The notes beneath the pieces are model-generated. The model made no database searches, was not told the origin of the DNA, and was given only the letters and a program-made list of their open reading frames with translations. The position numbers and the translations under genes were made by a program. Positions 38,181 to 48,443 of a DNA stretch of 64,000 nucleotides are shown here, piece after piece. Location: positions 6,857,357-6,921,356 of the forward strand of contig NC_089863.1 of NCBI RefSeq assembly GCF_036373705.1. The letters are read 5' to 3'. Numbering within the stretch: the stretch's first letter is position 1; the number at the start of each line of letters is the position of its first letter. The DNA comes from Amia ocellicauda. Lineage: Eukaryota; Chordata; Actinopteri; Amiiformes; Amiidae.

Positions 38181-38286
38181 TCACCTAAAGGATTATTAGG
38201 AACACCATACTAATACTGTGTTTGACCCCTTTTCACCTTCAGAACTGCCTTAATTCTACGTGGCATTGATTCAACAGGGTGCTGAA
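38178..38286 (-). mobile_element. Terminal fragment of the DD36E Tc1/mariner element
   Basis: 109 bases beginning CACTCACCTAAAGGATTATT after TA. It corresponds to 41305-41413 and includes the last codons of the transposase. It ends abruptly at the duplication joint. Confidence 0.95.
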
Positions 38287-38291
38287 TTTTT

Positions 38292-39722
38292 ATTTTATTT
38301 TTCATTAAAGCATTTTAAAATCACTTGTTATTTCAACATTTTAAATTTGGACTGCTGAGATCTGGGAGCTCTTGGACGGTGCTAATACACAATGGTTGGA
38401 AAAGTAGCATATTACTCCAAAGGCCACGATACACTATGACATTTCCATGAAATCCGATTGCATGAAATCGCACGATTTCATCGGGTGAAATCAGATGAAA
38501 TCGTGACGCAATCGCATGATATATAAATGGCGTTTTGTAGCGAGACTACGTGGTGAAGTTTGGAGTTTTGAAAGAGAATAGCAAGAAAGAAAATCGAGAT
38601 TGTAAATACTTTCTGTACAGGCATATTTAGTTATGGCAGCTTCAGCCATGCTGTACATTGTGGCAAAAAGAAGACGGCTTCACTGAAGTCTATGTAAGTG
38701 TACACAGTGATCGAATTGGGTTAGAGTTTATGGGGGGTCCTCTAATCCTGTGGGGGTGGGGTATTGCCAAAAAAAATCTTTTCATAATGACATTATCCTT
38801 CAAGAAAAGACTATGGGCATAAATACGTAAATAAGTATTTTATAATCTCCCTTTAAAAAAACAACCATTACAATGATAACCTATTTTTTTGTTTTTAATG
38901 TTCCTAGAACTCGCAGTGATAAAATAAGGAAGATATGGTTTAGGCAACAATTACCAAAAAAAGTTGGTAACACATTTCTTCGCAGACGCGAACAGACTAC
39001 ATGCAAATAGGCTGACATTAAATGAAACAGTGTAAGCAGTATTTTCTGTTCAATCATAATGAGGAGAAATGAATAACTTAAATAATTTCATTCAGAATGA
39101 GGACGTTTGTTCCATGTAACCAAGTTTTTCAGAGTAACGTTAGCACAGCTACCTACAATTATCTGATAGATAAGATCAAACAAAACAAAACCAAAAATCA
39201 GCTAGAGGCTACCAATGAGCTGCTGTTCAGCACGAAGGTGAACAATGCGATAGTTATAGTAACTAAAGTTAAACAATGCTAACTCAGAGAAGAATGTGAT
39301 GTCTACACTTACTCAGCTGGTGAAAACTCGAGAAGATCTGAGGTCCGGACCACAGCGACCTCTGAACAGTGGTCAGGACCTCGGAACCTGTATGCATATG
39401 AACACTTTAATACTATTTGATTTTGATTTTCTGTTTTTTTTTTTTTTTTTTTTTTATAAGAAATACCTATATCGGCTACTTAGTGATTAACATACTTAGG
39501 GCCGGATTAAATCAAAACTTTGACCCACCTGCTAATAGAAAACTACAGAACTGTACTCAGTTGCGGCTCCATTTTTATTAAGATGCCTCTTTCTTCTAAT
39601 CATAAATGTCATCGGTATGATGTACAGGTTTGTAGTTTGCTATTAGCAGGTGGGTCGAATTTTTGATTTAATCCGACCCTTAATCACTTCCCCGTTATTG
39701 TACGGAATAATAACAGTAAACA

Positions 39723-39771
<49 letters not shown>

Positions 39772-41413
39772 ACAGTAGGGCTAATAGTACTTGTAATAGT
39801 AATATTATATGTTTGTGATTATTATGATAGTTGTTTGGACATGTGCAAGTCGACAATATATTTTACAGTACATGGATTTTAGACGGTGTGTCCAAGAAAA
39901 CAAAACAAAACATAAAACCCATCCCAGTTTGAGCTATGTGATCTGGACCACTACTTGGACCACAGTGCCGAGGTCCGGACCACTCGGTCGCTGTGGACCT
40001 CGGACCACAAAATGCTCCGCTGCCTCAGTCGCTGCTGTAACTGATTCCAAAACTGCGAGTTGTCGCACGAGTCAATGTCGGGAACGAATTGACCTGCTCC
40101 CTACTGCTTAGAACGTCTAAGAACGTCTTTAGAACGTCACTGAAGAAAAACAATCGATTCTGGAACACTGATGACATTCGGAAGAAGCCGACAAAGTCGT
40201 CTCGTGTCAGGGCATTAATTTCGACAAAACATAATATTTGTATTCAATGAAATATCGGGACCCCCCAAGTTTAAAGTTTTCACTCTTATGGGGGGTCTCT
40301 TACCCGTTATAGGGGGTCCCGGACCCCCCCAGCCCCCCCTCAATTCGAACACTGGTGTACACTCAGTATTTGTTGCAGAAATTAATTAAAGCAATACTAG
40401 TTTCAGTATTGTACTATGTAAAAATATATTTGCATGAACGAACGAAAAAAACTAGCAGAAATTGAGTAATGTATTTAAATGGAAATTTGAACATAAAACA
40501 TAAAAATGATTGTTATAAATGACATCAAAGTTTTAATTTGCGGGGTAATCGCTCCGTGTCCACTCAATCTGACTACAGTTGTAGACACTTGTAATACTAC
40601 ACAATGCCTGTGTTTTTCAAGCACATGAAAGACTGTAGACTGTAGGTGAGGTAGAGATTGCGACTTAAACGTGATTTGCGTTTATGCAGCTAAATCACTT
40701 TAGGCATATTTTATACATATATTCTGGAAAATCACGAACAAGTATCCACAGTGTATTCAGGAATACAGAGTAATCAAATTCGTTCAAACTGACCAGCTCT
40801 GCGCTTCTAGTGTTAAATTATAAAGGCGAATCACGCAAGAGATCACATCACAAGTAATGGTACAGTATCTGCGCATTACTGCAGGATTACAGCCGCTAAT
40901 GGGAAAACTAAACTGGATTCAAACTCGATTCCTAAAGAAATATTGAAGACAAAGGAAAGGGTTTCTGTTTGATTTGCATGCAATGCTTTTGTTACAAGGG
41001 CAGTGTGAGTAGGCCTACAGTATCATTTGTGAGCACAACACACGTTTGCTGTAGCAATTATAATTTTGTTTGCTGATTATAATTTGGTGTTTTATACAAA
41101 AAGTATACATTCCTATTTTATTTTTGACCGTTAACGTTACAGCATTGTTATACTGTAATATCAATGACTAGTTTTTATTAAATTGTGTGGCACAACCACT
41201 TAAAGTCTTAAAGTTACACTTATTTTAATTTTAATCAACCAATGTCCATTGATTAACTGATCAAATATTTGAATCGACTGACAACATATATATATATATA
41301 TATACACTCACCTAAAGGATTATTAGGAACACCATACTAATACTGTGTTTGACCCCCTTTCGCCTTCAGAACTGCCTTAATTCTACGTGGCATTGATTCA
41401 ACAAGGTGCTGAA
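38292..41413 (+). repeat. 3.1-kb tandem duplication, copy 2
   Basis: Second copy of 35143-38286, offset by about 3148 bases. It includes a second hAT-like element (38706-40354) and nested MITE (39499-39679). It runs into the complete Tc1/mariner element. Confidence 0.95.
38706..40354. mobile_element. hAT-like non-autonomous element (in duplication copy 2)
   Basis: Duplicate of 35558-37206 with the same ends and GTGTACAC flanks. It contains the second nested MITE at 39499-39679. It arose by the tandem duplication, not by a second insertion. Confidence 0.75.
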
Positions 41414-42525
41414 AGCATTCTTTAGAAATGTTGGCCCATATTGATAGGATAGCATCTTGCAGTTGATGGAGATTTGTGGGATGCACATCCAGGGCACGAA
41501 GCTCCCGTTCCACCACATCCCAAAGATGCTCTATTGGGTTGAGATCTGGTGACTGTGGGGGCCAGTTTAGTACAGTGAACTCATTGTCATGTTCAAGAAA
41601 CCAATTTGAAATGATTCGACCTTTGTGACATGGTGCATTATCCTGCTGGAAGTAGCCATCAGAGGATGGGTACATGGTGGTCATAAAGGGATGGACATGG
41701 TCAGAAACAATGCTCAGGTAGGCCGTGGCATTTAAACGATGCCCAATTGGCACTAAGGGGCCTAAAGTGTGCCAAGAAAACATCCCCCACACCATTACAC
41801 CACCACCACCAGCCTGCACAGTGGTAACAAGGCATGATGGATCCATGTTCTCATTCTGTTTACGCCAAATTCTGACTCTACCATCTGAATGTCTCAACAG
41901 AAATCGAGACTCATCAGACCAGGCAACATTTTTCCAGTCTTCAACTGTCCAATTTTGGTGAGCTTGTGCAAATTGTAGCCTCTTTTTCCTATTTGTAGTG
42001 GAGATGAGTGGTACCCAGTGGGGTCTTCTGCTGTTGTAGCCCATCCGCCTCAAGGTTGTACGTGTTGTGGCTTCACAAATGCTTTGCTGCATACCTCGGT
42101 TGTAACGAGTGGTTATTTCAGTCAAAGTTGCTCTTCTATCAGCTTGATTCAGTCGGCCCATTCTCCTCTGACCTCTAGCATCAACAAGGCATTGTCGCCC
42201 ACAGGACTGCCGCATACTGGATGTTTTTCCCTTTTCACACCATTCTTTGTAAACCCTAGAAATGGTTGTGCGTGAAAATCCCAGTAACTGAGCAGATTGT
42301 GAAATACTCAGACCGGCCCGTCTGGCACCAACAACCATGCCACGCTCAAAATTGCTTAAATCACCTTTCTTTCCCATTCAGACATTCAGTTTGGAGTTCA
42401 GGAGATTGTCTTGACCAGGACCACACCCCTAAATGCATTGAAGCAACTGCCATGTGATTGGTTGGTTAGATAATTGCATTAATGAGAAATTGAACAGGTG
42501 TTCCTAATAATCATTTAGGTGAGTG
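41305..42525 (-). mobile_element. Complete Tc1/mariner element, DD36E type
   Basis: 1221 bases between TA dinucleotides (41303-41304 and 42526-42527). The terminal inverted repeats are about 29 bases: CACTCACCTAAAGGATTATT on the left and CACTCACCTAAATGATTATT on the reversed right. It contains one uninterrupted transposase gene. A fragment of the same element lies at 38178-38286. Confidence 0.95.
41337..42377 (-). CDS. Tc1/mariner transposase, DD36E (Incomer-like), apparently intact
   Basis: 346 codons from ATG (MGKKGDLSNFERG) to stop, of normal length for the superfamily. From the family, it cuts and pastes the element at TA sites in the nucleus. Seen: paired-type helix-turn-helix DNA-binding N-terminal half (about residues 1-115, with SISQSAQLLGFSRTTISRVY), then the catalytic core: first Asp in VAWSDESRF, GGGGVMVWGMFSW, second Asp in YFQQDNAPCH, and Glu in DLNPIEHLW. 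By direct count 36 residues separate the second Asp from the Glu. Classical Tc1/Sleeping Beauty has 34; DD36E elements are known as the Incomer group. C-terminal end VLKAKGGQTQY. No frameshift or stop is seen. Whether it is active or expressed is unknown. Confidence 0.93.
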   Translation of the reverse strand: MGKKGDLSNFERGMVVGARRAGLSISQSAQLLGFSRTTISRVYKEWCEKGKTSSMRQSCGRQCLVDARGQRRMGRLNQADRRATLTEITTRYNRGMQQSICEATTRTTLRRMGYNSRRPHWVPLISTTNRKKRLQFAQAHQNWTVEDWKNVAWSDESRFLLRHSDGRVRIWRKQNENMDPSCLVTTVQAGGGGVMVWGMFSWHTLGPLVPIGHRLNATAYLSIVSDHVHPFMTTMYPSSDGYFQQDNAPCHKGRIISNWFLEHDNEFTVLNWPPQSPDLNPIEHLWDVVERELRALDVHPTNLHQLQDAILSIWANISKECFQHLVESMPRRIKAVLKAKGGQTQY

Positions 42526-43288
42526 TATATGTGCGTGTGTGTGTTATTGTAATGAAGTATGGTTTGTATTATTATTATTAGCAATGGTACGCTATCCTGA
42601 GACATCAAAACATTTGCATTTGACAACTTAAAAAGAAAAAGAAGTGAACAAAGACTAATCAAGGCTAACTTATCACTATACAGTGTACAGTATACACCAC
42701 TTCAAAATGTTAATGCTTTTAGGGTCCCAGAACACACCCCTTCAGAATGTATCATCTTAAGTGCCCTAGATCACGCCCACTAGAAAGGGGCCCCTGTCAA
42801 GTGCAAGGTCTACTCATGGTCTAATCCCCCTCAGCCCTGCCTTTCAAAAAGGTTCCCCCTATTCTACTTCCAGCATTGTTAGTATGACCATTTTTATAGG
42901 CTTACCTATAAAACAGTGCTACTGGTGGTTGTTGCAACTTGTTACAACATGCCTATAAGATTACATCATAACCCTTCTGTAAACATCTGTAAATGGGCCA
43001 TTGCTCACAGGATGTCCATACTTCTGCAAGGACTCAGTCCGAGCTTACAGATAACATTGGCCACCTCTAAACAAAGCTAACATAACTTTATTTATAAATG
43101 AGCAATAACAGCCCACAGGAGCGTTGTTAATGTAGGCGTACAGGTCTGTAAACTAATTGTCTGTCAAAAGTGACAGATCTAAAGCCAACGTATTACATGT
43201 ACTGAATGCATTACAATCAGAAGATAAAATGTGTTATAAGCCATCAGACAACAAAGCTGAGATATTCATCTTCCTTTGAGCCTGTATC

Positions 43289-43291
<3 letters not shown>

Positions 43292-43352
<61 letters not shown>
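43292..43352. repeat. (TA)n microsatellite
   Basis: About 30 TA units. Confidence 0.95.
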
Positions 43353-43357
<5 letters not shown>

Positions 43358-43942
43358 TATATTACGGTTAAAAAAACACTTGCTAAAAATAACATAACTG
43401 CTTAGGCTGTTAATCACAAATCAATAATAAAGATTCATCATCAACTGCCATTGGTTAAAGTTGATCTATTTAGATAGGTCAGGTTATCATTCCATTATAA
43501 ACAATCTGCAGTTCAAATAATTATGCACGTAAGGAGGGTGGGCATACTGGGAACAACGGACCACTTATTAGCACCACGCAGCTAATCAGTAATGGATGCC
43601 AGTTAGTGTCCGGTTTCTATCACCAACACTGATATGAATATGGTATCAAGGGAAAAGCATTTCTACAACAGCAATGTACAAATCCACACACGCCAGAGCT
43701 GGGGTCAATAGTAATTAGAGTCATTAACCATTTCAGCTAGTCTGAATGATAATTACTGTGATATTTCGCCGAATTACAATGATGCTGTATGATTGTAATG
43801 ACAATTAAGATGACATGCATAGTTTTACAAACGGGGGAATGGCATTAGCTACCATGGGTTAGTAAGCTCAACCACGGTCTGATTTGTTTAAAATATAAAG
43901 TCCGTGTCCCCTTTTCTGCTCAGAATTATGTATGTAGTTACT

Positions 43943-44010
43943 CGATTTCTTAGCAGACCCCCTTATCCAGGGTGACTTAAAATTGTTACAAGATATCACA
44001 TTATTATGTA
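43943..44010 (-). mobile_element. L2-tail fragment
   Basis: Minus-strand CACCCTGGATAAGGGGGTCT followed by TAAGAAATC. A solo 3' tail. Confidence 0.6.
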
Positions 44011-44183
44011 TGTAAGGAATCACACAGTTCTGTCTGAAGTAACATTCAGATTGTGCTTTCACACATTTACCAACCGTATGCTGTCATAGCCTCGGGCTCG
44101 TTGGCTTTGACTTTAAACTACCTAACGAGGGTCTCCTTCCACTCAACGCAACATTTTTTGCAATATATTAGTCATCTTGACAA

Positions 44184-44185
<2 letters not shown>

Positions 44186-44265
<80 letters not shown>
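44186..44265. repeat. (CA)n microsatellite
   Basis: Forty uninterrupted CA units. Confidence 0.95.
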
Positions 44266-44267
<2 letters not shown>

Positions 44268-44591
44268 TGAGGCTTGTTGATATGTTTTAGTATTACACTA
44301 TCTATATATAGTACTAATACATCATATCAACGGTACTCAGCGACACGTCGTCGAAAAAGCATTCCTGGAAACTCAATTACCGACCCTACATCGTTCAGTG
44401 GCATTAGAGACGGGATCGGACTGAGTGGGCAGGAGTTTAAAGAACTTTCTGATCATTTTTAGGGGTTGGGGGAGAGAGGGAGAAAGCAATACACAAAAGA
44501 CTGTCTGTCAAGTTATTTTCGGTGCAAGAAAACCGCACCGCTAAGTTCATACCATATTTGTTTTCCCCTCCCATCAAGTTAGGCCACTTAC

Positions 44592-44885
44592 CCCAGTTTT
44601 GTCAACTTTCCTTCACTATACTGGTTCACACGGTCCGCTCTCTGCCCCAGGTCAGTCGCGATGAGCACCCCGCACACAGGGCACCACACGCCCGCATGAC
44701 CGCCTCGCTGCGTCCGGAGCTGCTCCGGGGAGGTTCGCGTCTGAGATTTTTTGTTTTTCCGTCTGAGAAGTAGCTCGGTCCGTTTTTCTCCCAGTCACCC
44801 GTCCGCTCGCTTTTCCTTTCTTTCGTGTCTATGAAGGCAGCACAGCGGGTCCTGCCTGCTCCCCTCCACAATGTGTGCCTGGACA
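44592..44885 (-). promoter_or_regulatory. CpG-rich patch, possible first exon on the minus strand
   Basis: CpG-rich sequence, raised well above its surroundings, ends on the minus strand in a strong 5' splice site, CTGGG/GTAAGTGG, with GT at 44591-44590. The open frame through it stops before the donor, so any exon would be a 5' UTR or a non-coding RNA exon. The downstream exon was not found. Confidence 0.3.
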
Positions 44886-44906
44886 ATCAATTACCCCGAC
44901 AACCCT

Positions 44907-44909
<3 letters not shown>

Positions 44910-44964
<55 letters not shown>
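44910..44964. repeat. (CT)n microsatellite
   Basis: About 27 CT units. Confidence 0.95.
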
Positions 44965-44966
<2 letters not shown>

Positions 44967-45250
44967 TCCCCTCCCATTTCTCCCCCGACTCCCCCTCTCC
45001 CTCCCTCCTGTACCGAATTAGGCTTGCTCCCCCCTCCTCTCTCTCTCTCTATTTATGGACTATGTACAAGGCTAGAACAGGGACAATGTATTCATCATAT
45101 ACCATTTCAAAGCAAACTTTCCCTCTTTGTAAAAAGCACATTCGTAATTCGTAGTAAGTGGTGCTTGTAATTTTAGAACAGCAACAAAGTTTGTTTTGTG
45201 CAACCAAAATAAAACAAAGTAAATCAAAACAACAATAACAGTAATATGCC

Positions 45251-45296
<46 letters not shown>
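45251..45296. repeat. (AAT)n microsatellite
   Basis: About fifteen AAT units. Confidence 0.9.
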
Positions 45297-45298
<2 letters not shown>

Positions 45299-45968
45299 CA
45301 GTCAAACTGGGCGGCCATTCAACCCATTTGCTTATAATTAAGTTGTTGGGAGTCTGCAGACCTGCTTAAGATCGAGTGTATTAACTGTAAAGCAAGTTAT
45401 AGCTACTGCAGTATGTTTCAATATTAATTATGTTGAACTTTTAAACCAATATATAAAAGAAGCAGTTTGCCATTGGTTTCGGTTGACACCTTTGCAAGAG
45501 TTGTTTTGCATATTACACCCAGAACAGTGATCGTGGTGTGCTCACATGTTGACTCGCAGCTCGCTACTCGCTTTTCCCAGATGTGTTACAAACAACTCGT
45601 AACAGCCTCTAACACTCAAAGCATTGGCACTTTACTCTCATTTTTGTGCTGTATTCCTCTTGGACAATCCCGTGAAAACGAGTAGTCTATATAGTGTGTT
45701 TGTTCTCTTTCAAATGCATGTGCTGTGCCCTTAGGGACATTGTGCTAACGTACTTGGTTTGTTGAATGCGTATCTAATGTGTTCCTGACTCTAGGTGCTG
45801 CATGCTTATTGACAACACATGTTGTACCCATGCACTGGATTGTCATGTTTACAATACTTTAATGGGTTTTAAAAAATACTATAATTTAGATAAGATATGA
45901 AAGGTGCAGGTATAAATGCTTTACACTTGGAACATATTGATATATTAAAAAATAAAATACATGCCATA

Positions 45969-46060
45969 TACACTACCGGTTGAAAGTTTTAGAACACCTA
46001 TTTTTTTCATTTTTAATTGAAATTTATGCAGTTTAATGTCTCAATGTAATCTGAAATTAA
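45969..46060 (+). mobile_element. Solo Tc1-like terminal inverted repeat
   Basis: It begins TACACTACCGGTTGAAAGTT, followed by TTAGAACACC, the terminus of a widespread fish Tc1-like family. No matching second end was found nearby, so it is a fragment. 46085-46380 beyond it is an unrecognised stretch starting near TTTAACCCCTTAAACTGAC. Confidence 0.6.
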
Positions 46061-46778
46061 CACATACAACAAACAATCTCAAACAATTTGAGATAAAAAA
46101 AAATCATGGGATCATTTTGTTTAACAAAATTTAACCCCTTAAACTGACAAACCCCTCCGGTACCCTTAAAAGGGCACCAAATCTGTGTGATTCTCTTTAA
46201 TCCCAATTTGTACTCTTCACTCTTGTGTTGTTTGCCAAGTGTTTGGTATCCCATGAAAGTTGAGACTCTCAGCTTTCTAACGATGTGAAGCATTCTCTGA
46301 TGTGCAAATCTGATCTGTCCCCCCCCACCGGATTCTAAAATGGGGGGTGGCGGGATATACATAATTTCAGAAAATATTGACAATTATGACACATTCTGGA
46401 ACCAGACAGTCCACTGATAAAAACAAGACCATCCACGTTTTGGTAGAAGCAACACACACCCATAGAGAGCTCAGAATGTCAAGATGGAAAACTCTGTTTA
46501 CAGTGTACTAATACACAATGGTTTTACATAATTGGATCTGAACTTCTCTGTGTTTGATAGAACATCAAATAATATATACTGAATTAATTAATCGTTAGGT
46601 TGTTCTGAACAAAACAAGCCTATTTGAAATCCGATCGCTGTGCGCAACACTGCCAAATAATGCTTAACAGGGTGTAGTAACACAGTATATAACTGAAATG
46701 CACATTACTTTTCAGTTTTTGCTAACCTAAACTTAAAAAAAAAAAGTTTATTGCTTACCTTAGTACCATTTCAGGTTA

Positions 46779-47300
46779 TTCACTTAAAGTTGATGATACT
46801 AAAACAGGTGGCTCAGCAGATACAATCTCTGCAGCACAGGTTATTCAAAGTGACTATTCAGTTGTGGGCCGACACCTGGCAGATGAAATTCAATGTGGAC
46901 AAGTGCAAGGTAATACATGCAGGTAACAAAAATGTCCACTATAATTACACTATGGGAGGAACAGAACTAGATGAAGTAACGCATGAGAAAGACCTAGGAG
47001 TCTACGTGGACTCCTCACTTTCCCCATCCAAACAGTGTGGGGAATCAATAAAAAAGGCAAACAGAAAGCTAGGGTATATTGTCAAAAGTGTAGAATTGAG
47101 AACAAGGGCAGTAATGTTCAGACTGTACAATGCACTAGTTAGATCTCATCTGGATACTGTGGACAGTTCTGGGCTCCACACTTCAAGAAAGATATTGCTG
47201 CTATAGAGACAGTTCAGAGGAGAGCAACCAGATTTATTCCATGGGTAGAATGGCCTACACTTGTTTGTAAACTTTCTTATGCTCTTATGTTCTTATGATC
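46779..47300 (+). mobile_element. CR1-like LINE fragment, copy C, internally deleted
   Basis: The plus strand encodes late reverse-transcriptase sequence ([47 protein letters not shown]). After ACCAGATTTATTCC it jumps directly to the family 3' end GTAAACTTTCTTATG with the TTCTTATG tail. The segment present in copies A and B ([16 protein letters not shown] region) is missing here. Confidence 0.85.
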
Positions 47301-47607
47301 ACTTCAGAGTGTGGGGGAACCTCTCATTCATTGTCAAGATCATTAACACTTTAAACACAAACACATGGTTGCAATACAATCCTCCCTTAATGTTCTGCTA
47401 GTTGCTTTGATTTTTATCTATATAAGTGCTGGAACAACAGGAAATAAAGGGGGTGTCTGAGGGGGTGCAATTATTCTCAAAATGAGCCCAGAAGGCCAAC
47501 ATACTGCTGAAACTCCATTCTTCAAATTCCACTTTTTTGCCTTGGTCTACAAGCAGATATATATGGACACAAGTCTGACCGTAATATTGTGATCAACTGT
47601 GTGATCG

Positions 47608-47640
<33 letters not shown>

Positions 47641-47676
47641 GTCTCTCTCACACACACACACGCACACACACTTTAT

Positions 47677-47734
<58 letters not shown>

Positions 47735-47760
47735 CATAAGGTTAAGAAATGTATGTAGAG
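47301..47760. other. Short intergenic stretch with microsatellites
   Basis: Contains (CT)n at 47609-47634 and (AAT)n at 47681-47732. No gene seen. Confidence 0.6.
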
Positions 47761-47870
47761 TACTGTGCAAAAGTTTTTAGATTTATTCCTGATCAGTGCT
47801 TGTTATTTTCTTATGTGTACTTTATTATAATTATTTTTTAAATATATAATTTCCTGGAGTTAAACAGTTT

Positions 47871-48096
47871 CAGAGTAGAACGAACAATTAGAAGGCGATT
47901 AATAAGGATTTTAAATTCTCCTAATTAAAATTGCGTTTCAATAACACGATTCAAGGGAACATGAACTAGTAGCAAATCAGACAGCAAGGCAAATTCACTC
48001 ATTAATATCCAGTTAGAGTGGATCTTTATTCGAATTCAGCCAAACTTAATGTAGGAAATCAATAATAAGTAAGCACTAATTGTTCGTTCTACTCTG
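47871..48096. mobile_element. 226-base MITE nested in the Tc1-like relic
   Basis: Perfect terminal inverted repeats CAGAGTAGAACGAACAATTA at both ends, with no coding capacity. No clear target duplication, so the superfamily is unassigned. Confidence 0.7.
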
Positions 48097-48384
48097 ATAC
48101 CCAGGTGGCCAGGTTCACTGTGCTGTTCCCTAACCACAACAGCTATACAAGTATAAAATGAAACCTATTTTAAGTAGCCTTCAACTGTTGCTGCCAGCTG
48201 TCATGACTAATTGTATAAAACTTTAAACATACATAATAAATAATACAAAATAGTTGTGTGTATATATATATATATATATATATAGCCTGTACATTATATA
48301 TACACATATGCATGTTCTTTGGCTCTACAATAAGTGAATGCACTCATGGTTACAAATGCTCAAGTGGAGAACGTATAATGAGGG

Positions 48385-48443
48385 GGGTGAATTGACACGA
48401 GGATGAACTGTTGCGGGACGAATTGACAGGGACGAATTGACAT
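48385..48443. repeat. Three imperfect direct repeats at a transposon break
   Basis: GGGTGAATTGACAC, GGGACGAATTGACAG and GGGACGAATTGACAT lie exactly where the Tc1-like transposase sequence breaks off. Possibly the terminus of another inserted element. Confidence 0.5.

Larger units (their letters stand above)
35143..38286 (+). repeat. 3.1-kb tandem duplication, copy 1
   Basis: It aligns base for base with 38292-41413 apart from about ten scattered substitutions, a few one-base indels and a different (TA)n length. Copy 1 ends inside a 109-base fragment (38178-38286) of the Tc1/mariner element whose complete form terminates copy 2. Confidence 0.95.
42528..45968. other. Intergenic with microsatellites and a CpG patch
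   Basis: No recognised gene. It holds (TA)n at 43292-43352, an L2 tail on the minus strand at 43943-44010, (CA)n at 44186-44265, a CpG-rich patch at 44592-44885, (CT)n at 44910-44964 and (AAT)n at 45251-45296. 42700-43200 and 45300-45960 show nothing. Confidence 0.5.

Noticed and set aside
35949-40111. Pairs of identical 61-, 64- and 100-codon frames in the two duplicates
   Set aside because: Identity comes from the DNA duplication; the peptides have no recognised family and cover poly-T and MITE sequence.
44626-44886. 86-codon minus-strand frame in the 44.6-kb CpG patch
   Set aside because: It ends before the splice donor and resembles nothing known; treated as possible UTR.
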